A stretch of 38,751 nt of DNA. Origin: an uncultured Candidatus Actinomarina sp. Lineage in GTDB: Bacteria; Actinomycetota; Acidimicrobiia; Actinomarinales; Actinomarinaceae. The stretch lies in NCBI GenBank assembly GCA_902627635.1, contig CACOKA010000006.1, forward strand, positions 1 through 38,751. Direction: 5' to 3'. The notes beneath the pieces were generated by a model. That model saw only the letters and a program-made list of their open reading frames with translations. It did not search any database and was not told the origin of the DNA. A program made the position numbers and the translations under genes. This document shows positions 15,210-22,643 of the stretch, piece by piece. Position 1 is the stretch's first letter. Each line of letters opens with the position of its first letter.

Positions 15210-15680
15210 TCAACCCAGAATTGTGGTGGTTATCTCCTTCCACTCAGATACTAAAGGGCCTGTTTCGGACAGTACTAATGTATCAAACGTAATAGTTACG
15301 GGAATGAGGTTGTCAAAGTCCTTAGAAGGATAAGATTTTGGTAACTCGTTCCCGTAATAAAGTGACAGATGAGGAATCCATAGACTCGGCCATCCCTCTA
15401 TATCGATTATTGAGTTTTGAAAATTTGTATTATCTGTGGATGTTAAGAAAAGTCTCTGAAAATATGTTGTTCCCTCCTGAATTGTATCAAATGTAATATC
15501 AAATCTTTTTTTTGTTATGTTTTCAAATACATCCTTGGCTGTGTCTTTTGTACTTAAATTTGTCACCAGTGTGACATGGGGCTCAAAGTATTCTTTACCT
15601 TCATAATCTGAGAGAGTTCTAATTATTTTTTTTATCTCTGATAATTGTTCTGAAGAGGATTCAACCCATATTGAGTACAT
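15210..15680 (-). CDS. 2H phosphoesterase (cyclic phosphodiesterase-like)
   Basis: The 156-residue protein has both H-x-T/S-h motifs of the 2H superfamily: PHVTLV (about residue 36) and PHLSLYYG (about residue 105), with the usual spacing of about 70 residues. The N-terminus MYSIWVE resembles cyclic phosphodiesterases acting on ADP-ribose 1'',2''-cyclic phosphate or on 2',3'-cyclic ends. RNA end processing or cyclic nucleotide metabolism is the likely chemistry, but the substrate is unproven. It lies 7 bases after znuB on the same strand and is probably the last gene of the zinc operon. Its stop is 30 bases before the attenuator hairpin. Confidence 0.75.
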   Translation of the reverse strand: MYSIWVESSSEQLSEIKKIIRTLSDYEGKEYFEPHVTLVTNLSTKDTAKDVFENITKKRFDITFDTIQEGTTYFQRLFLTSTDNTNFQNSIIDIEGWPSLWIPHLSLYYGNELPKSYPSKDFDNLIPVTITFDTLVLSETGPLVSEWKEITTTILG

Positions 15681-15687
15681 AAAACTA

Positions 15688-16509
15688 CTAAATTTTAACT
15701 TTTTTTAATTTGCTAACAAAAAAACAAAGAATAAAAATACCTGTTGCAACCAATGACATTGTTGGTCCCGATGGCAAATTCAAAAAGTAAGACAAATATA
15801 GACCTGTAACGGATGAGGTAATCCCGAAGAATATACTCACAAATATTGATGTAACGAACGTATTGGTTACCAGTTTTGATGCTGCTGCTGGAATAAGTAA
15901 CATACTGAGTACCAAAATTATTCCAACTGTCTGGAGAGATGCAACAATCGATACAGATAAAATTATCAGAAATAAATAATTTAAAAAATTTATATTTAAA
16001 CCTTTAACTTCTGCTCCAACAGGATCAAAAGAATAAAACAATAATTGTTTAAAAAAGATAATTACAAGACTAACTACACCAACACACATTGATACGACTA
16101 TTCCAACATCAAAACTACTAACTGCTAGTATTTGTCCAAAAAGTAAATCTTCTAAGTTTATAGTGACATCAAGAATGGATATCAAAACAAATCCGAGAGC
16201 AAAAAAAGATGAAAAAATAATTCCTATAGAAGTATCTTCACCAATATTTGAATTTTTAATTATATATCCAAGAAAAATTGCAATTAGTATTGAAGCGGGA
16301 ACTCCTAATTCGGAAATACTAAAACCAAAGAACACTCCAATTGCAATGATCGGTAGGGTTGCATGAGCCATTGCGTCTGCCATAAACCCCATATTTCTGT
16401 TTATTGCAAAAGGTCCTAATAAAGAAAGCATTACCCCAGATGCAGTAGCGGTTACAATTGAGCGGATCATAAATTCATATTGAAATGGCTCAGTCAGAAT
16501 CTCAATCAT
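15688..16509 (-). CDS. znuB: Zinc/manganese ABC transporter permease
   Basis: The protein of about 273 residues is an eight- to nine-helix permease of the ABC-3 family. The N-terminal MIRSIVTATASGVMLSLLGPFAI and ADAMAHATLPIIAIG, with the conserved D-x-x-A/S-H-x-x-L/P pattern, are diagnostic. The start at 16509 is chosen because it gives the standard N-terminus and an 8-base overlap with znuC. A longer frame to 16578 would add an unlikely 23-residue extension lying inside znuC. It acts in the membrane with ZnuC and ZnuA to import zinc. Assignment to zinc rests on the Zur and His-rich ZnuA context. Confidence 0.88.
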   Translation of the reverse strand: MIEILTEPFQYEFMIRSIVTATASGVMLSLLGPFAINRNMGFMADAMAHATLPIIAIGVFFGFSISELGVPASILIAIFLGYIIKNSNIGEDTSIGIIFSSFFALGFVLISILDVTINLEDLLFGQILAVSSFDVGIVVSMCVGVVSLVIIFFKQLLFYSFDPVGAEVKGLNINFLNYLFLIILSVSIVASLQTVGIILVLSMLLIPAAASKLVTNTFVTSIFVSIFFGITSSVTGLYLSYFLNLPSGPTMSLVATGIFILCFFVSKLKKVKI

Positions 16510-17293
16510 TATTTTTACTATGACTTTCTGGAGTATGAAATTTAAACATTTCGTTATGGGAACCATACATTTCTTCAATTACTTCTTCAGTCAGTACTTC
16601 TGAGGGGTCTCCATAAGCACAGCAATGCCTATTTAGACATAATACTTCATCAAATTTTTCCTCAAGGTTGTTGATGTCATGTGTGGCAATCAAAATAGTT
16701 TTACCATCTAAATTGATATCACTTATTAGATTCATGATATCTTCCTGAGCACCAACATCAACCGCACTGAAAGCTTCATCTAGTAGTAAAATATCAGCAT
16801 CCTGAGCTAATCCCCTCGCAATTAATACTCTTTGAAACTCACCTCCGGATAAATTATTTATATTTTCATTTATTTTCTCAATGAGTCCTACGTTTTTTAG
16901 AGCTTCTTTAATTTTTTTATTTATCTTTTTTCTAGAAAATAAATTTAATGAATCTTTCTGGATTAAACCCATTTCTACAACTTGCTTTACAGAAAGAGGA
17001 AAATTTTTATTCAGAAAATCTTTTTGGGGAACATAGCTGATTGATCCTTTCGCATCTTGGGGGTTCATTCCTTTAATCTTAAGTGACCCATCAACGATAG
17101 GAACTAAACCAGCAATAGCATTAAATAAAGTGGATTTACCTCCGCCATTTGGCCCAACTACAGCTACTTTTTTTCCTTTTTCAATAGAAAAAGTTACGTC
17201 ATCTAAAGCCTGAGCATTACCAATTTGAACACAGCAACCATCTGAAACAATGATTGCTGTATCATTAAAACTATTTTTTTCAATATTGTTCAA
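16502..17293 (-). CDS. znuC: Zinc ABC transporter ATP-binding protein
   Basis: The 263-residue ATPase has Walker A VGPNGGGKST (about 47-54), the signature LSGGEFQRVLIARGLAQ, Walker B DILLLDEAFSAVD and the H-loop ATHDIN. The G-P-N-G-G/A-G-K-S-T form and the C-terminal CLNRHCCAYGDPSEVLTEEVIEEMYG are typical of the manganese/zinc family ATPases. It energises import through ZnuB. It begins 43 bases after znuA and overlaps znuB by 8 bases. Confidence 0.9.
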   Translation of the reverse strand: MNNIEKNSFNDTAIIVSDGCCVQIGNAQALDDVTFSIEKGKKVAVVGPNGGGKSTLFNAIAGLVPIVDGSLKIKGMNPQDAKGSISYVPQKDFLNKNFPLSVKQVVEMGLIQKDSLNLFSRKKINKKIKEALKNVGLIEKINENINNLSGGEFQRVLIARGLAQDADILLLDEAFSAVDVGAQEDIMNLISDINLDGKTILIATHDINNLEEKFDEVLCLNRHCCAYGDPSEVLTEEVIEEMYGSHNEMFKFHTPESHSKNND

Positions 17294-17336
17294 CTGGATA
17301 CGTCTCTTAAGTTAATGAAAGTCACCTAAAGTCAAC

Positions 17337-18332
17337 TTAATCAGCATTTTTCAAATTCTCTACAATTAATTCGACAGCACTTATTAAAAAGTCGGCATAG
17401 GACTGGCCCTCTTTCAAGGTTTCAACCCACAATCCTTCAACAGCTTTAATACCCGTTTCTGTAACAATTGTTTCTGCATAAACTGATGGGGCTTCAGCTT
17501 CAATGAAAATGACTTTTACATTATTGTCTTCAATAACATCAATTACATCAACTAATTGAGATGGTGATATTTCATTTGCAGAGTCTACATCTGGAATGAT
17601 GGTTGATAAAACCTCTAATCCAAATTTAGCCTCTAGATATCCAAGGGACTCATGTGTTGTAATTAATTTTCTGTTCTGTGAGGGTACTGTTGATAATAAA
17701 TCAGAAACTTGACCTGATAAACCGCTCAATTCGGTTTTATAGGTTGTTAATGAAGATTGATACTCAGATTGATTTTCTGGATCAAATTCAGATAATTTTG
17801 ATTCAATATATTCAACTGCATATACAACTCTACCTGGGTCAAACCAGAAATGAGGGTCATATGCGCCGTGATTGTGACCTTCGTGTTCATCATGACCTTC
17901 TTCATCATCATGACCTTCTTCATCACCATGATCATCATGCCCACCTTCTTTAAATTCTATTGGAAAAACGTTTTCACCAATTTCAGCGAGAATATTTTGA
18001 CTACATGCTGAGTTTTCCAATAGTTTTACTACAGCTGCGGGTTCATATTTTAAACCTGTATAGAAAACGAGATCGGCATCAGCAATTGTTCCTGCATCTT
18101 GAGGGGCAGGTTCATAAGTATGTGGATCTGCTTCGGGTGGCATTAATACTGTAAGATTTACATTATCCCCAGCTACTTGATCAACAAATTCACCCATCAT
18201 AGGAGTAGTGGCTACAACATTGAGATTTCTATCTCCCAGTTCTGGACATCCAGCTTCAGACCCTCCGGTGCATGCGATTAACACAATAGAAAGTGCTATC
18301 ACACCAAATTTAAAAAATTTATTGTTATTCAA
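17337..18332 (-). CDS. znuA: Zinc-binding lipoprotein of the ABC transporter
   Basis: The 331-residue protein begins with a lipoprotein signal (hydrophobic run ending VLIAC, Cys at residue 21), so it should be anchored outside the membrane. The cluster A-1/ZnuA hallmarks are PEADPHTYEPAP (zinc His), a long His/Asp/Glu loop (roughly residues 130-155, repeats of GHDD/GHDE), DPHFWFDP, THESLGYLEAKFGL and a late Asp/Glu ligand region. The acidic, His-rich loop is typical of zinc rather than manganese proteins. The start codon is TTG at 18332, with AAGGAG 5 bases upstream. A promoter and a Zur-type box lie just upstream. Confidence 0.92.
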   Translation of the reverse strand: MNNNKFFKFGVIALSIVLIACTGGSEAGCPELGDRNLNVVATTPMMGEFVDQVAGDNVNLTVLMPPEADPHTYEPAPQDAGTIADADLVFYTGLKYEPAAVVKLLENSACSQNILAEIGENVFPIEFKEGGHDDHGDEEGHDDEEGHDEHEGHNHGAYDPHFWFDPGRVVYAVEYIESKLSEFDPENQSEYQSSLTTYKTELSGLSGQVSDLLSTVPSQNRKLITTHESLGYLEAKFGLEVLSTIIPDVDSANEISPSQLVDVIDVIEDNNVKVIFIEAEAPSVYAETIVTETGIKAVEGLWVETLKEGQSYADFLISAVELIVENLKNAD

Positions 18333-18356
18333 GATTCTCCTTCTAGTTTCAATAAA

Positions 18357-18371
18357 TGAGATTAAGTCTCA
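18357..18371. promoter_or_regulatory. Zur/Fur-type operator over the znuA promoter
   Basis: TGAGATTAAGTCTCA is a 7-1-7 inverted repeat with one mismatch. It covers the -10 hexamer of znuA (TAATCT on the minus strand, 18359-18364), so binding would block transcription. It shares TGAGA...TCTCA with the stronger palindrome at 18392-18412. Confidence 0.6.
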
Positions 18372-18387
18372 ATTAGATAATTGTCAA
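18359..18387 (-). promoter_or_regulatory. znuA promoter TTGACA-N17-TAATCT
   Basis: Read on the minus strand, TTGACA (18387-18382), a 17-base spacer and TAATCT (18364-18359) precede the TTG start by 26 bases. The transcript would have a short leader that includes AAGGAG. Confidence 0.7.
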
Positions 18388-18391
18388 GAAT

Positions 18392-18412
18392 AAATGAGAA
18401 TTATTCTCATTT
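18392..18412. promoter_or_regulatory. Perfect 21-bp Zur/Fur box
   Basis: The core AATGAGAATTATTCTCATT (18393-18411) is a perfect 9-1-9 palindrome and extends one more pair on each side. It closely resembles Fur-family operators. It overlaps the expected -35 region of zur (whose TATAAT is at 18433-18438) and lies just upstream of the znuA -35, so it may control both directions. Confidence 0.75.
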
Positions 18413-18432
18413 TTTATTTTTCATAAATTCTG

Positions 18433-18438
18433 TATAAT
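18433..18438 (+). promoter_or_regulatory. -10 hexamer of zur
   Basis: A perfect TATAAT lies 9 bases before the ATG at 18448, giving a leader of only a few bases. The 21-bp palindrome covers the -35 position, which suggests autoregulation. Confidence 0.6.
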
Positions 18439-18447
18439 TGATTGCGT

Positions 18448-18882
18448 ATGAAAGATTCAAAACAAATATTATCAGATCATAAAGTTTCAGTTACTAATCC
18501 AAGGATTCTGGTTATCGAGGCGTTGCTTGAAAATAACAATCCATTAACTGTAGATGAACTTCAGCTAAAGCTAAAAAATAAAGTTGCAAAATCAACTCTC
18601 TACAGGGTTTTAAATGATTTAAAAAAAATAAATATATTAAATGAATTTACGAATCCAGAAAATGCAACTGTTGTTGAGCTTTTACTTGAGGATGACTCCC
18701 ATCACCATCATTTGTTTTGTAGTGATTGTGGAGAAATTATAGATATTCAAATGGGTGATGAGTTTGAAAGAACTTTATCCAAAGAAATTAAAAGATTAGA
18801 AAAGAAATTTAATTTTTCGATTGAGGATCACAGGCTTGAATTATTTGGAAAGTGTACAGATCTTTGCGAAAATTGCAGCTAA
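18448..18882 (+). CDS. zur: Fur-family zinc-responsive repressor
   Basis: The protein of about 144 residues has the winged-helix N-terminus VTNPRILVIEALLENNNPLTVDELQ, with the recognition helix KSTLYRVLNDL. The dimerisation domain carries the Fur signature SHHHHLFCSDCGEIIDI (metal-site histidines and a structural C-x-x-C) and a second Cys pair CTDLCENC at the end. Adjacency to znuACB and shared operators favour Zur over Fur or PerR, which is inference. I place the start at ATG 18448; a TTG at 18442 would add two residues. Confidence 0.88.
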   Translation: MKDSKQILSDHKVSVTNPRILVIEALLENNNPLTVDELQLKLKNKVAKSTLYRVLNDLKKINILNEFTNPENATVVELLLEDDSHHHHLFCSDCGEIIDIQMGDEFERTLSKEIKRLEKKFNFSIEDHRLELFGKCTDLCENCS

Positions 18883-18887
18883 GTTTA

Positions 18888-19064
18888 TTACAGAATAATT
18901 CCAACTAATGAAGCTTGAATCAACATGGAGTCAACAGCCATAAAAGAGTGATAATCTAATAACCTATTTACAACAGGTAAAATGATACTTTCTGATGCAT
19001 CGGTTTCGACAGCTAAATAAGCTGCTTCATATCCTTGAGTAGTTAGATTGCATATAACACACAT
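18888..19064 (-). CDS. Unrecognised 58-residue protein with an N-terminal CxxC
   Basis: A minus-strand ORF runs from ATG 19064 to TAA 18890-18888 and fills the gap between zur and the next gene. It starts MCVICNLTTQGYEAAYLAVE, with Cys2 and Cys5 in a C-x-x-C, and continues with acidic and amphipathic stretches (ETDASES, VVNRLLDYHSFMAVDSM) and an aliphatic end. Supporting signs are GGGAA 7 bases before the ATG, a promoter TTTACA-N17-TAAAAT directly upstream, and protein-like codon composition. It is below common length cut-offs and easily missed. The function is unknown; closeness to the zinc genes and the Cys pair suggest, but do not show, metal binding. Confidence 0.6.
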   Translation of the reverse strand: MCVICNLTTQGYEAAYLAVETDASESIILPVVNRLLDYHSFMAVDSMLIQASLVGIIL

Positions 19065-19086
19065 AATAATTTCCCTGTTATTCCAT

Positions 19087-19115
19087 ATTTTATAAAATTA
19101 TCTGTTTATTGTAAA
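19087..19115 (-). promoter_or_regulatory. Promoter of the 58-residue ORF
   Basis: Read on the minus strand, TTTACA (19115-19110), a 17-base spacer and TAAAAT (19092-19087) precede the ATG at 19064 by 22 bases. Confidence 0.5.
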
Positions 19116-19117
19116 CA
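19103..19117. promoter_or_regulatory. Perfect palindrome TGTTTATTGTAAACA, operator-like
   Basis: A 6-3-6 inverted repeat lies 4 bases before the plus-strand ATG at 19122 and overlaps the -35 of the divergent 58-residue ORF. It differs from the TGAGA/TCTCA Zur boxes, so another regulator is implied. Confidence 0.45.
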
Positions 19118-19121
19118 CTAG

Positions 19122-20363
19122 ATGGATTATATTATCCCAGTAACTCTTGGACATGGCGTAGTAAATGTAGGGGATTTGCCAATACCGTTCGACATGGTTC
19201 TAAATACTTCAGCATTAGTTGTTCTTATTACTTTTGTTTATTTAAAGGTTTCATGGAAAGAATCAATTATTTCTCATCGGGAGGAAATATTTAACGATAA
19301 ACAAAGTTTATTTGGAAAATTGTTTGGCATTTTAATTTTATTTTTGCTTGTTGCCCCAGGTGTAATTAGTAATGAGTCAGCCAAAACATCAATAGCTCCA
19401 CTGATATTATGGGTATTTTTATGGATTGGTGTTCCCGTTCTTGGCCTGTTGTTTGGAGATATATATGCGAAATTTAATCCTTTAAATCTCTTTCCAGTTT
19501 CCTCAAACAAGCCTCAATCAGTTTATTTTGCTTGTGTTTTGTTTATTGGTCTAACCTGGTTTGAGCTGGTGTGGAGAAAACCTGGAAACCCTTTTAATAT
19601 TGGGGTTGTATTTATGTTGCTTTTTATCAGCGTAAATTTATTGAGATATTTTTTGAAAAAATCATTAATTGAAGTTGATCCGTTACTTTTACTTCATTAT
19701 TTATACAGTAAGTTGAAGCTAATCAACTCGAGACCTTACTTTCGATCATTGCTTGATAACATTGGAAATCTTGCAAGGCTTAGAGGTATTGAGTATTTTG
19801 TACTTTTAATGATAGGTACCGTAACTTACGATGGTCTTAGAGAAACCACTTTCTGGTATGAACAATTCGGATCAAGAATAAACGACATGGGATTCTCAAC
19901 AATGATGTTCGTTTTTATGAATCTAACAACAATTCTGTTTTATCGTTTTGCATGTTTCTTTGCAATAAAAATCGGAGGGTCTGATCTTGAGCTCAACAAA
20001 GTGTCAAACCTGTTTGGACATACAATGTTACCTATTGCTTTTGCATATCACGTTACACATTATTTAACTCTCTTACTATTTGAATCTCAAACATTCTTTT
20101 ATCGATTGAACGATCCCATAGGGACTGGTTTAAATTTATTTAATGCTCAAGAACCATCTATAAACTATTTTGTCGAACCTATAGTAATTTGGAGTATTCA
20201 GGTAGGTGTTACCCTTTTAGGCCATATGCTAAGTGTTGTTTTAGCTCATGATCTAGCAGTAAAACTTTTTGGTCATCAACAAAGTGATAAAACCCAATAC
20301 ATATTTTTATTCATTACAGTTGCATTGACGCTTCAGGCTTTATTTGTTTTAAGTGTCGGATAA
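19122..20363 (+). CDS. Large actinobacterial-type membrane protein (relatives sometimes labelled fenitrothion hydrolase)
   Basis: The 413-residue protein has about ten hydrophobic segments. The N-terminal LGHGVVNVGDLPIPFDM matches my memory of an actinobacterial membrane family beginning HG-x-x-G-x-x-D-LPIP. Some members carry the database label fenitrothion hydrolase, which I would not trust as function. Further conserved-looking features are PIAFAYHVTHYLTLLLFESQ (two histidines in a late helix), LLGHML and LAHDLAV. The membrane histidines could bind metal. It is next to the zinc regulon, which makes metal handling an open possibility. It overlaps the convergent M48 protease gene by 15 bases. 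Confidence 0.65.
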   Translation: MDYIIPVTLGHGVVNVGDLPIPFDMVLNTSALVVLITFVYLKVSWKESIISHREEIFNDKQSLFGKLFGILILFLLVAPGVISNESAKTSIAPLILWVFLWIGVPVLGLLFGDIYAKFNPLNLFPVSSNKPQSVYFACVLFIGLTWFELVWRKPGNPFNIGVVFMLLFISVNLLRYFLKKSLIEVDPLLLLHYLYSKLKLINSRPYFRSLLDNIGNLARLRGIEYFVLLMIGTVTYDGLRETTFWYEQFGSRINDMGFSTMMFVFMNLTTILFYRFACFFAIKIGGSDLELNKVSNLFGHTMLPIAFAYHVTHYLTLLLFESQTFFYRLNDPIGTGLNLFNAQEPSINYFVEPIVIWSIQVGVTLLGHMLSVVLAHDLAVKLFGHQQSDKTQYIFLFITVALTLQALFVLSVG

Positions 20364-21632
20364 CTTTTTCTCTATACTTGCAACACGCTCAGCTATTGGA
20401 GGATGAGAATAATAATAAGAACTATATAAAGGGTCTGGTGTAAGGTTGCTCGCATTATCTTTAGTAAGTTTTAGAAGACCTGAAATCATATATTTTCCAT
20501 CGGTATATTTAAAAGAAAAATCATCCGCTGCAAATTCTCTTTGTCTTGATAGATATGAGGTAATTGGTCGAGTGAAAAAGGTATAGGTTCCAGCAACAAG
20601 GTAAAAAAGAATAAATTTGGAATATAAAGTAATGTCATTTAACCCGTGAGATACAAAAAAGTTTTCTGACTTAAAAACTTCGCTTAAAATATAAAAACCA
20701 ATGAAGCCAAAAACTAATGAGCTAATAAGTGACTTTCTAATATGTCCAAGTTTATAGTGGCCTAACTCATGACCTAATATTGCTTCCATTTCATCGGGTG
20801 TGATTGTTTCTAGTAATGTGTCATAAAAAACTATTCTCTTATTGTTGCCAAAGCCAGTAAAAAAAGCATTGCCGTGTGAGCTTCTTAAGCTAGCGTTCAT
20901 AACAAAAAGACCTTTTGCTTTAAATTTCACTTTCTCTAAAAGTTTTTCTATTGGTTTTTTAAATTGTTCATCATCAAGAGGCTCAAATTTGTTAAATAAA
21001 GGCATTATAAGTACTGGATAAAGAAAGAAAATAATCAACTGTATTGAAAATACAGCACCAAAAGCAAAAATCCACCAATTGCTTCCTAAATTTTCAATTA
21101 TTCCAATGACGACGGCATAAATTGAACAAGATATTACAGATGAGATAATCAGATTTTTAAAAATATCTGTCACAAACGTTTTTTTGGTTGTCTTATTAAA
21201 ACCATATTTTTCCTCAATCACAAATGTTGAATAAATAGCTAATGGGATTTCGAGTATTTCTGAAATAATAATAATAAAAAAACCGAGAAGAATAGCACCT
21301 AGTATGTTTGATGAAGTTATTCCGAGAACAATTTGAGTTAACCAACTAAGCAATCCCCCAAGGGTTAGAAGAAATAGGATGAATATACTTACAAAAGAAA
21401 CAAGGATCTGAAACTTTAACCTGTCAAGGTTGTAGTCTGTAGATTTTTTATATTCCTCACTATTAACAATATTTTCAAATCTTTTTGGAACTCTTCCTTC
21501 GTTTTGTTTTATAGAGTTTATGTTTCGATATTTTAAATATGTCTCAATTGTAAATTTCAACCCTATAAACAAAATAAATAGCGTTGTGAAATTAATTGAT
21601 TCTATAGTGTTGAGAATTTCCATATCAAACAA
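20349..21632 (-). CDS. M48 family zinc metalloprotease (Ste24/CAAX protease 1-like)
   Basis: The 427-residue membrane protein has the catalytic motif HELGHYKLGH (HExxH, about residue 285) and the downstream glutamate in REFAADDFSFKYTDG. Several hydrophobic segments occur both before and after the active site, as in the Ste24 branch of family M48 rather than the shorter HtpX. The ending SSYYYSHPPIAERVASIEK matches the S-x-H-P-[PS]-x-x-x-R motif of the family. In bacteria these proteases probably act in membrane protein quality control. It is the last gene of a four-gene operon with pepP, a cis-prenyltransferase and a small membrane protein. Confidence 0.9.
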   Translation of the reverse strand: MFDMEILNTIESINFTTLFILFIGLKFTIETYLKYRNINSIKQNEGRVPKRFENIVNSEEYKKSTDYNLDRLKFQILVSFVSIFILFLLTLGGLLSWLTQIVLGITSSNILGAILLGFFIIIISEILEIPLAIYSTFVIEEKYGFNKTTKKTFVTDIFKNLIISSVISCSIYAVVIGIIENLGSNWWIFAFGAVFSIQLIIFFLYPVLIMPLFNKFEPLDDEQFKKPIEKLLEKVKFKAKGLFVMNASLRSSHGNAFFTGFGNNKRIVFYDTLLETITPDEMEAILGHELGHYKLGHIRKSLISSLVFGFIGFYILSEVFKSENFFVSHGLNDITLYSKFILFYLVAGTYTFFTRPITSYLSRQREFAADDFSFKYTDGKYMISGLLKLTKDNASNLTPDPLYSSYYYSHPPIAERVASIEKKLSDT

Positions 21633-21634
21633 TA

Positions 21635-21880
21635 TTAACTGTTTTGAGGGTATCTAAATAATTTTTTGATAGTAAAAATAAAAAAACTAAGACTTGATAA
21701 GAGTAAAGAGATCATTGATATTGGTAGCCCTAAATTATCCTGTACAACGCAACCGTTGATTCTCTCTTGTTCTATGCACTCACCTCCACCAAGTACTTGA
21801 TAAATAATCCCGAAAACAAAAAATAAAAGCAAAAAAAATAAACCAGTTTTTAGAAGATTATCTAGGTTCCTTATCTTCAT
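21635..21880 (-). CDS. Small two-helix membrane protein
   Basis: The 81-residue protein has hydrophobic segments at about residues 10-30 and 52-70. They flank an exposed loop with two cysteines (GGGECIEQERINGCVVQ) that could form a disulfide outside the membrane. The N-terminus MKIRNLDNLLK is positive. Its start overlaps the cis-prenyltransferase stop by 4 bases and its stop is 2 bases before the M48 gene, so it is almost certainly translated. No family recognised. Confidence 0.6.
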   Translation of the reverse strand: MKIRNLDNLLKTGLFFLLLFFVFGIIYQVLGGGECIEQERINGCVVQDNLGLPISMISLLLSSLSFFIFTIKKLFRYPQNS

Positions 21881-22641
21881 TTACCAAATCTTCTATCCCG
21901 CTGAACATATTCTCTAAGACACCTTAGGAAATCAATCTTCCTGAATTCAGGCCAATAAACATCTTGGAATACAACTTCAGAATAAGCACTTTGCCATAGT
22001 AAAAATCCAGACAGTCTTGATTCACCGCTAGTTCTAATTATCAAATCAATATCTGGTGAGTCAGGAGAGTACAAATGGTCTCTTATTTGTTCATCATTAA
22101 TGCTCTTTATTAAATCATCTATTTCTAATTCTTTATTTTCTATAAGCAAGCTCTTTATGGCATCAACTATCTCCTGCCTTCCACCGTAGCCCAAAGCAAT
22201 TGTAAGGATTTTTTCACCTCCACCTCTGATTTCTTGCAATTGTTTAATTGAGTTTTGAAGATATTCAGGAAGTAAATCAATGCTTCCTACAAAATTTATT
22301 TTAAAATTATCAACTAAGTCATCTATAAGTAATTCTTGAAATAGTTCATTTAAAACAAGATAGTAAGAATTTAATTCCTCCTCAGGTCTTGATAAGTTCT
22401 CTTTAGAAAGTAACCAACTTGTAACATGATTAATTCCAAGCTCATCACACCAGGCTAAACACTCTTTAAATCGGACCATTCCAATCCTATAAGAAACTTC
22501 ATAAGTTAGAAGGTTTTCCCTTCTTGCGTAACGTCTATGTCCATCATGAATTAGGCCAATGTGTTGTGGAAGGTTTTCGTTTTTTATTTTGTTTTGAAGT
22601 CTATTTTCATATACAGAGTAGACAAATCTAGGAGTGACCAT
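21877..22641 (-). CDS. uppS: Cis-prenyltransferase (Z-FPP/undecaprenyl diphosphate synthase family)
   Basis: The 254-residue protein carries the family regions in order. They are HIGLIHDGHRRYARR (about 25-40, with the essential Asp of the D-G-N motif), SWLLSKENLSRP, ALGYGGRQEIVDAI, and DLIIRTSGESRLSGFLLWQSAYSEVVF. The last segment and RIGMVRFKECLAWCDELGI resemble Mycobacterium Rv1086, the short-chain Z-farnesyl diphosphate synthase. It may therefore make the starter for a longer polyprenyl carrier. The Asn of the usual D-G-N motif is His here. The start is 2 bases after pepP. Confidence 0.88.
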   Translation of the reverse strand: MVTPRFVYSVYENRLQNKIKNENLPQHIGLIHDGHRRYARRENLLTYEVSYRIGMVRFKECLAWCDELGINHVTSWLLSKENLSRPEEELNSYYLVLNELFQELLIDDLVDNFKINFVGSIDLLPEYLQNSIKQLQEIRGGGEKILTIALGYGGRQEIVDAIKSLLIENKELEIDDLIKSINDEQIRDHLYSPDSPDIDLIIRTSGESRLSGFLLWQSAYSEVVFQDVYWPEFRKIDFLRCLREYVQRDRRFGK

Positions 22642-22643
22642 AA

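Noticed and set aside
16510-16578. Longer ZnuB start
   Set aside because: It would add 23 residues read from inside znuC; the ATG at 16509 gives the normal N-terminus.
17870-17945. Short repeats that resemble a CRISPR or tandem array
   Set aside because: The repeats are codons for GHDD/GHDE in the ZnuA loop, with no spacers of uniform length.
17678-17953. Plus- and minus-frame ORFs rich in His/Met opposite znuA
   Set aside because: They are shadows of the repetitive codons of the ZnuA His/Asp loop; the frame with lipobox and family motifs is the real one.
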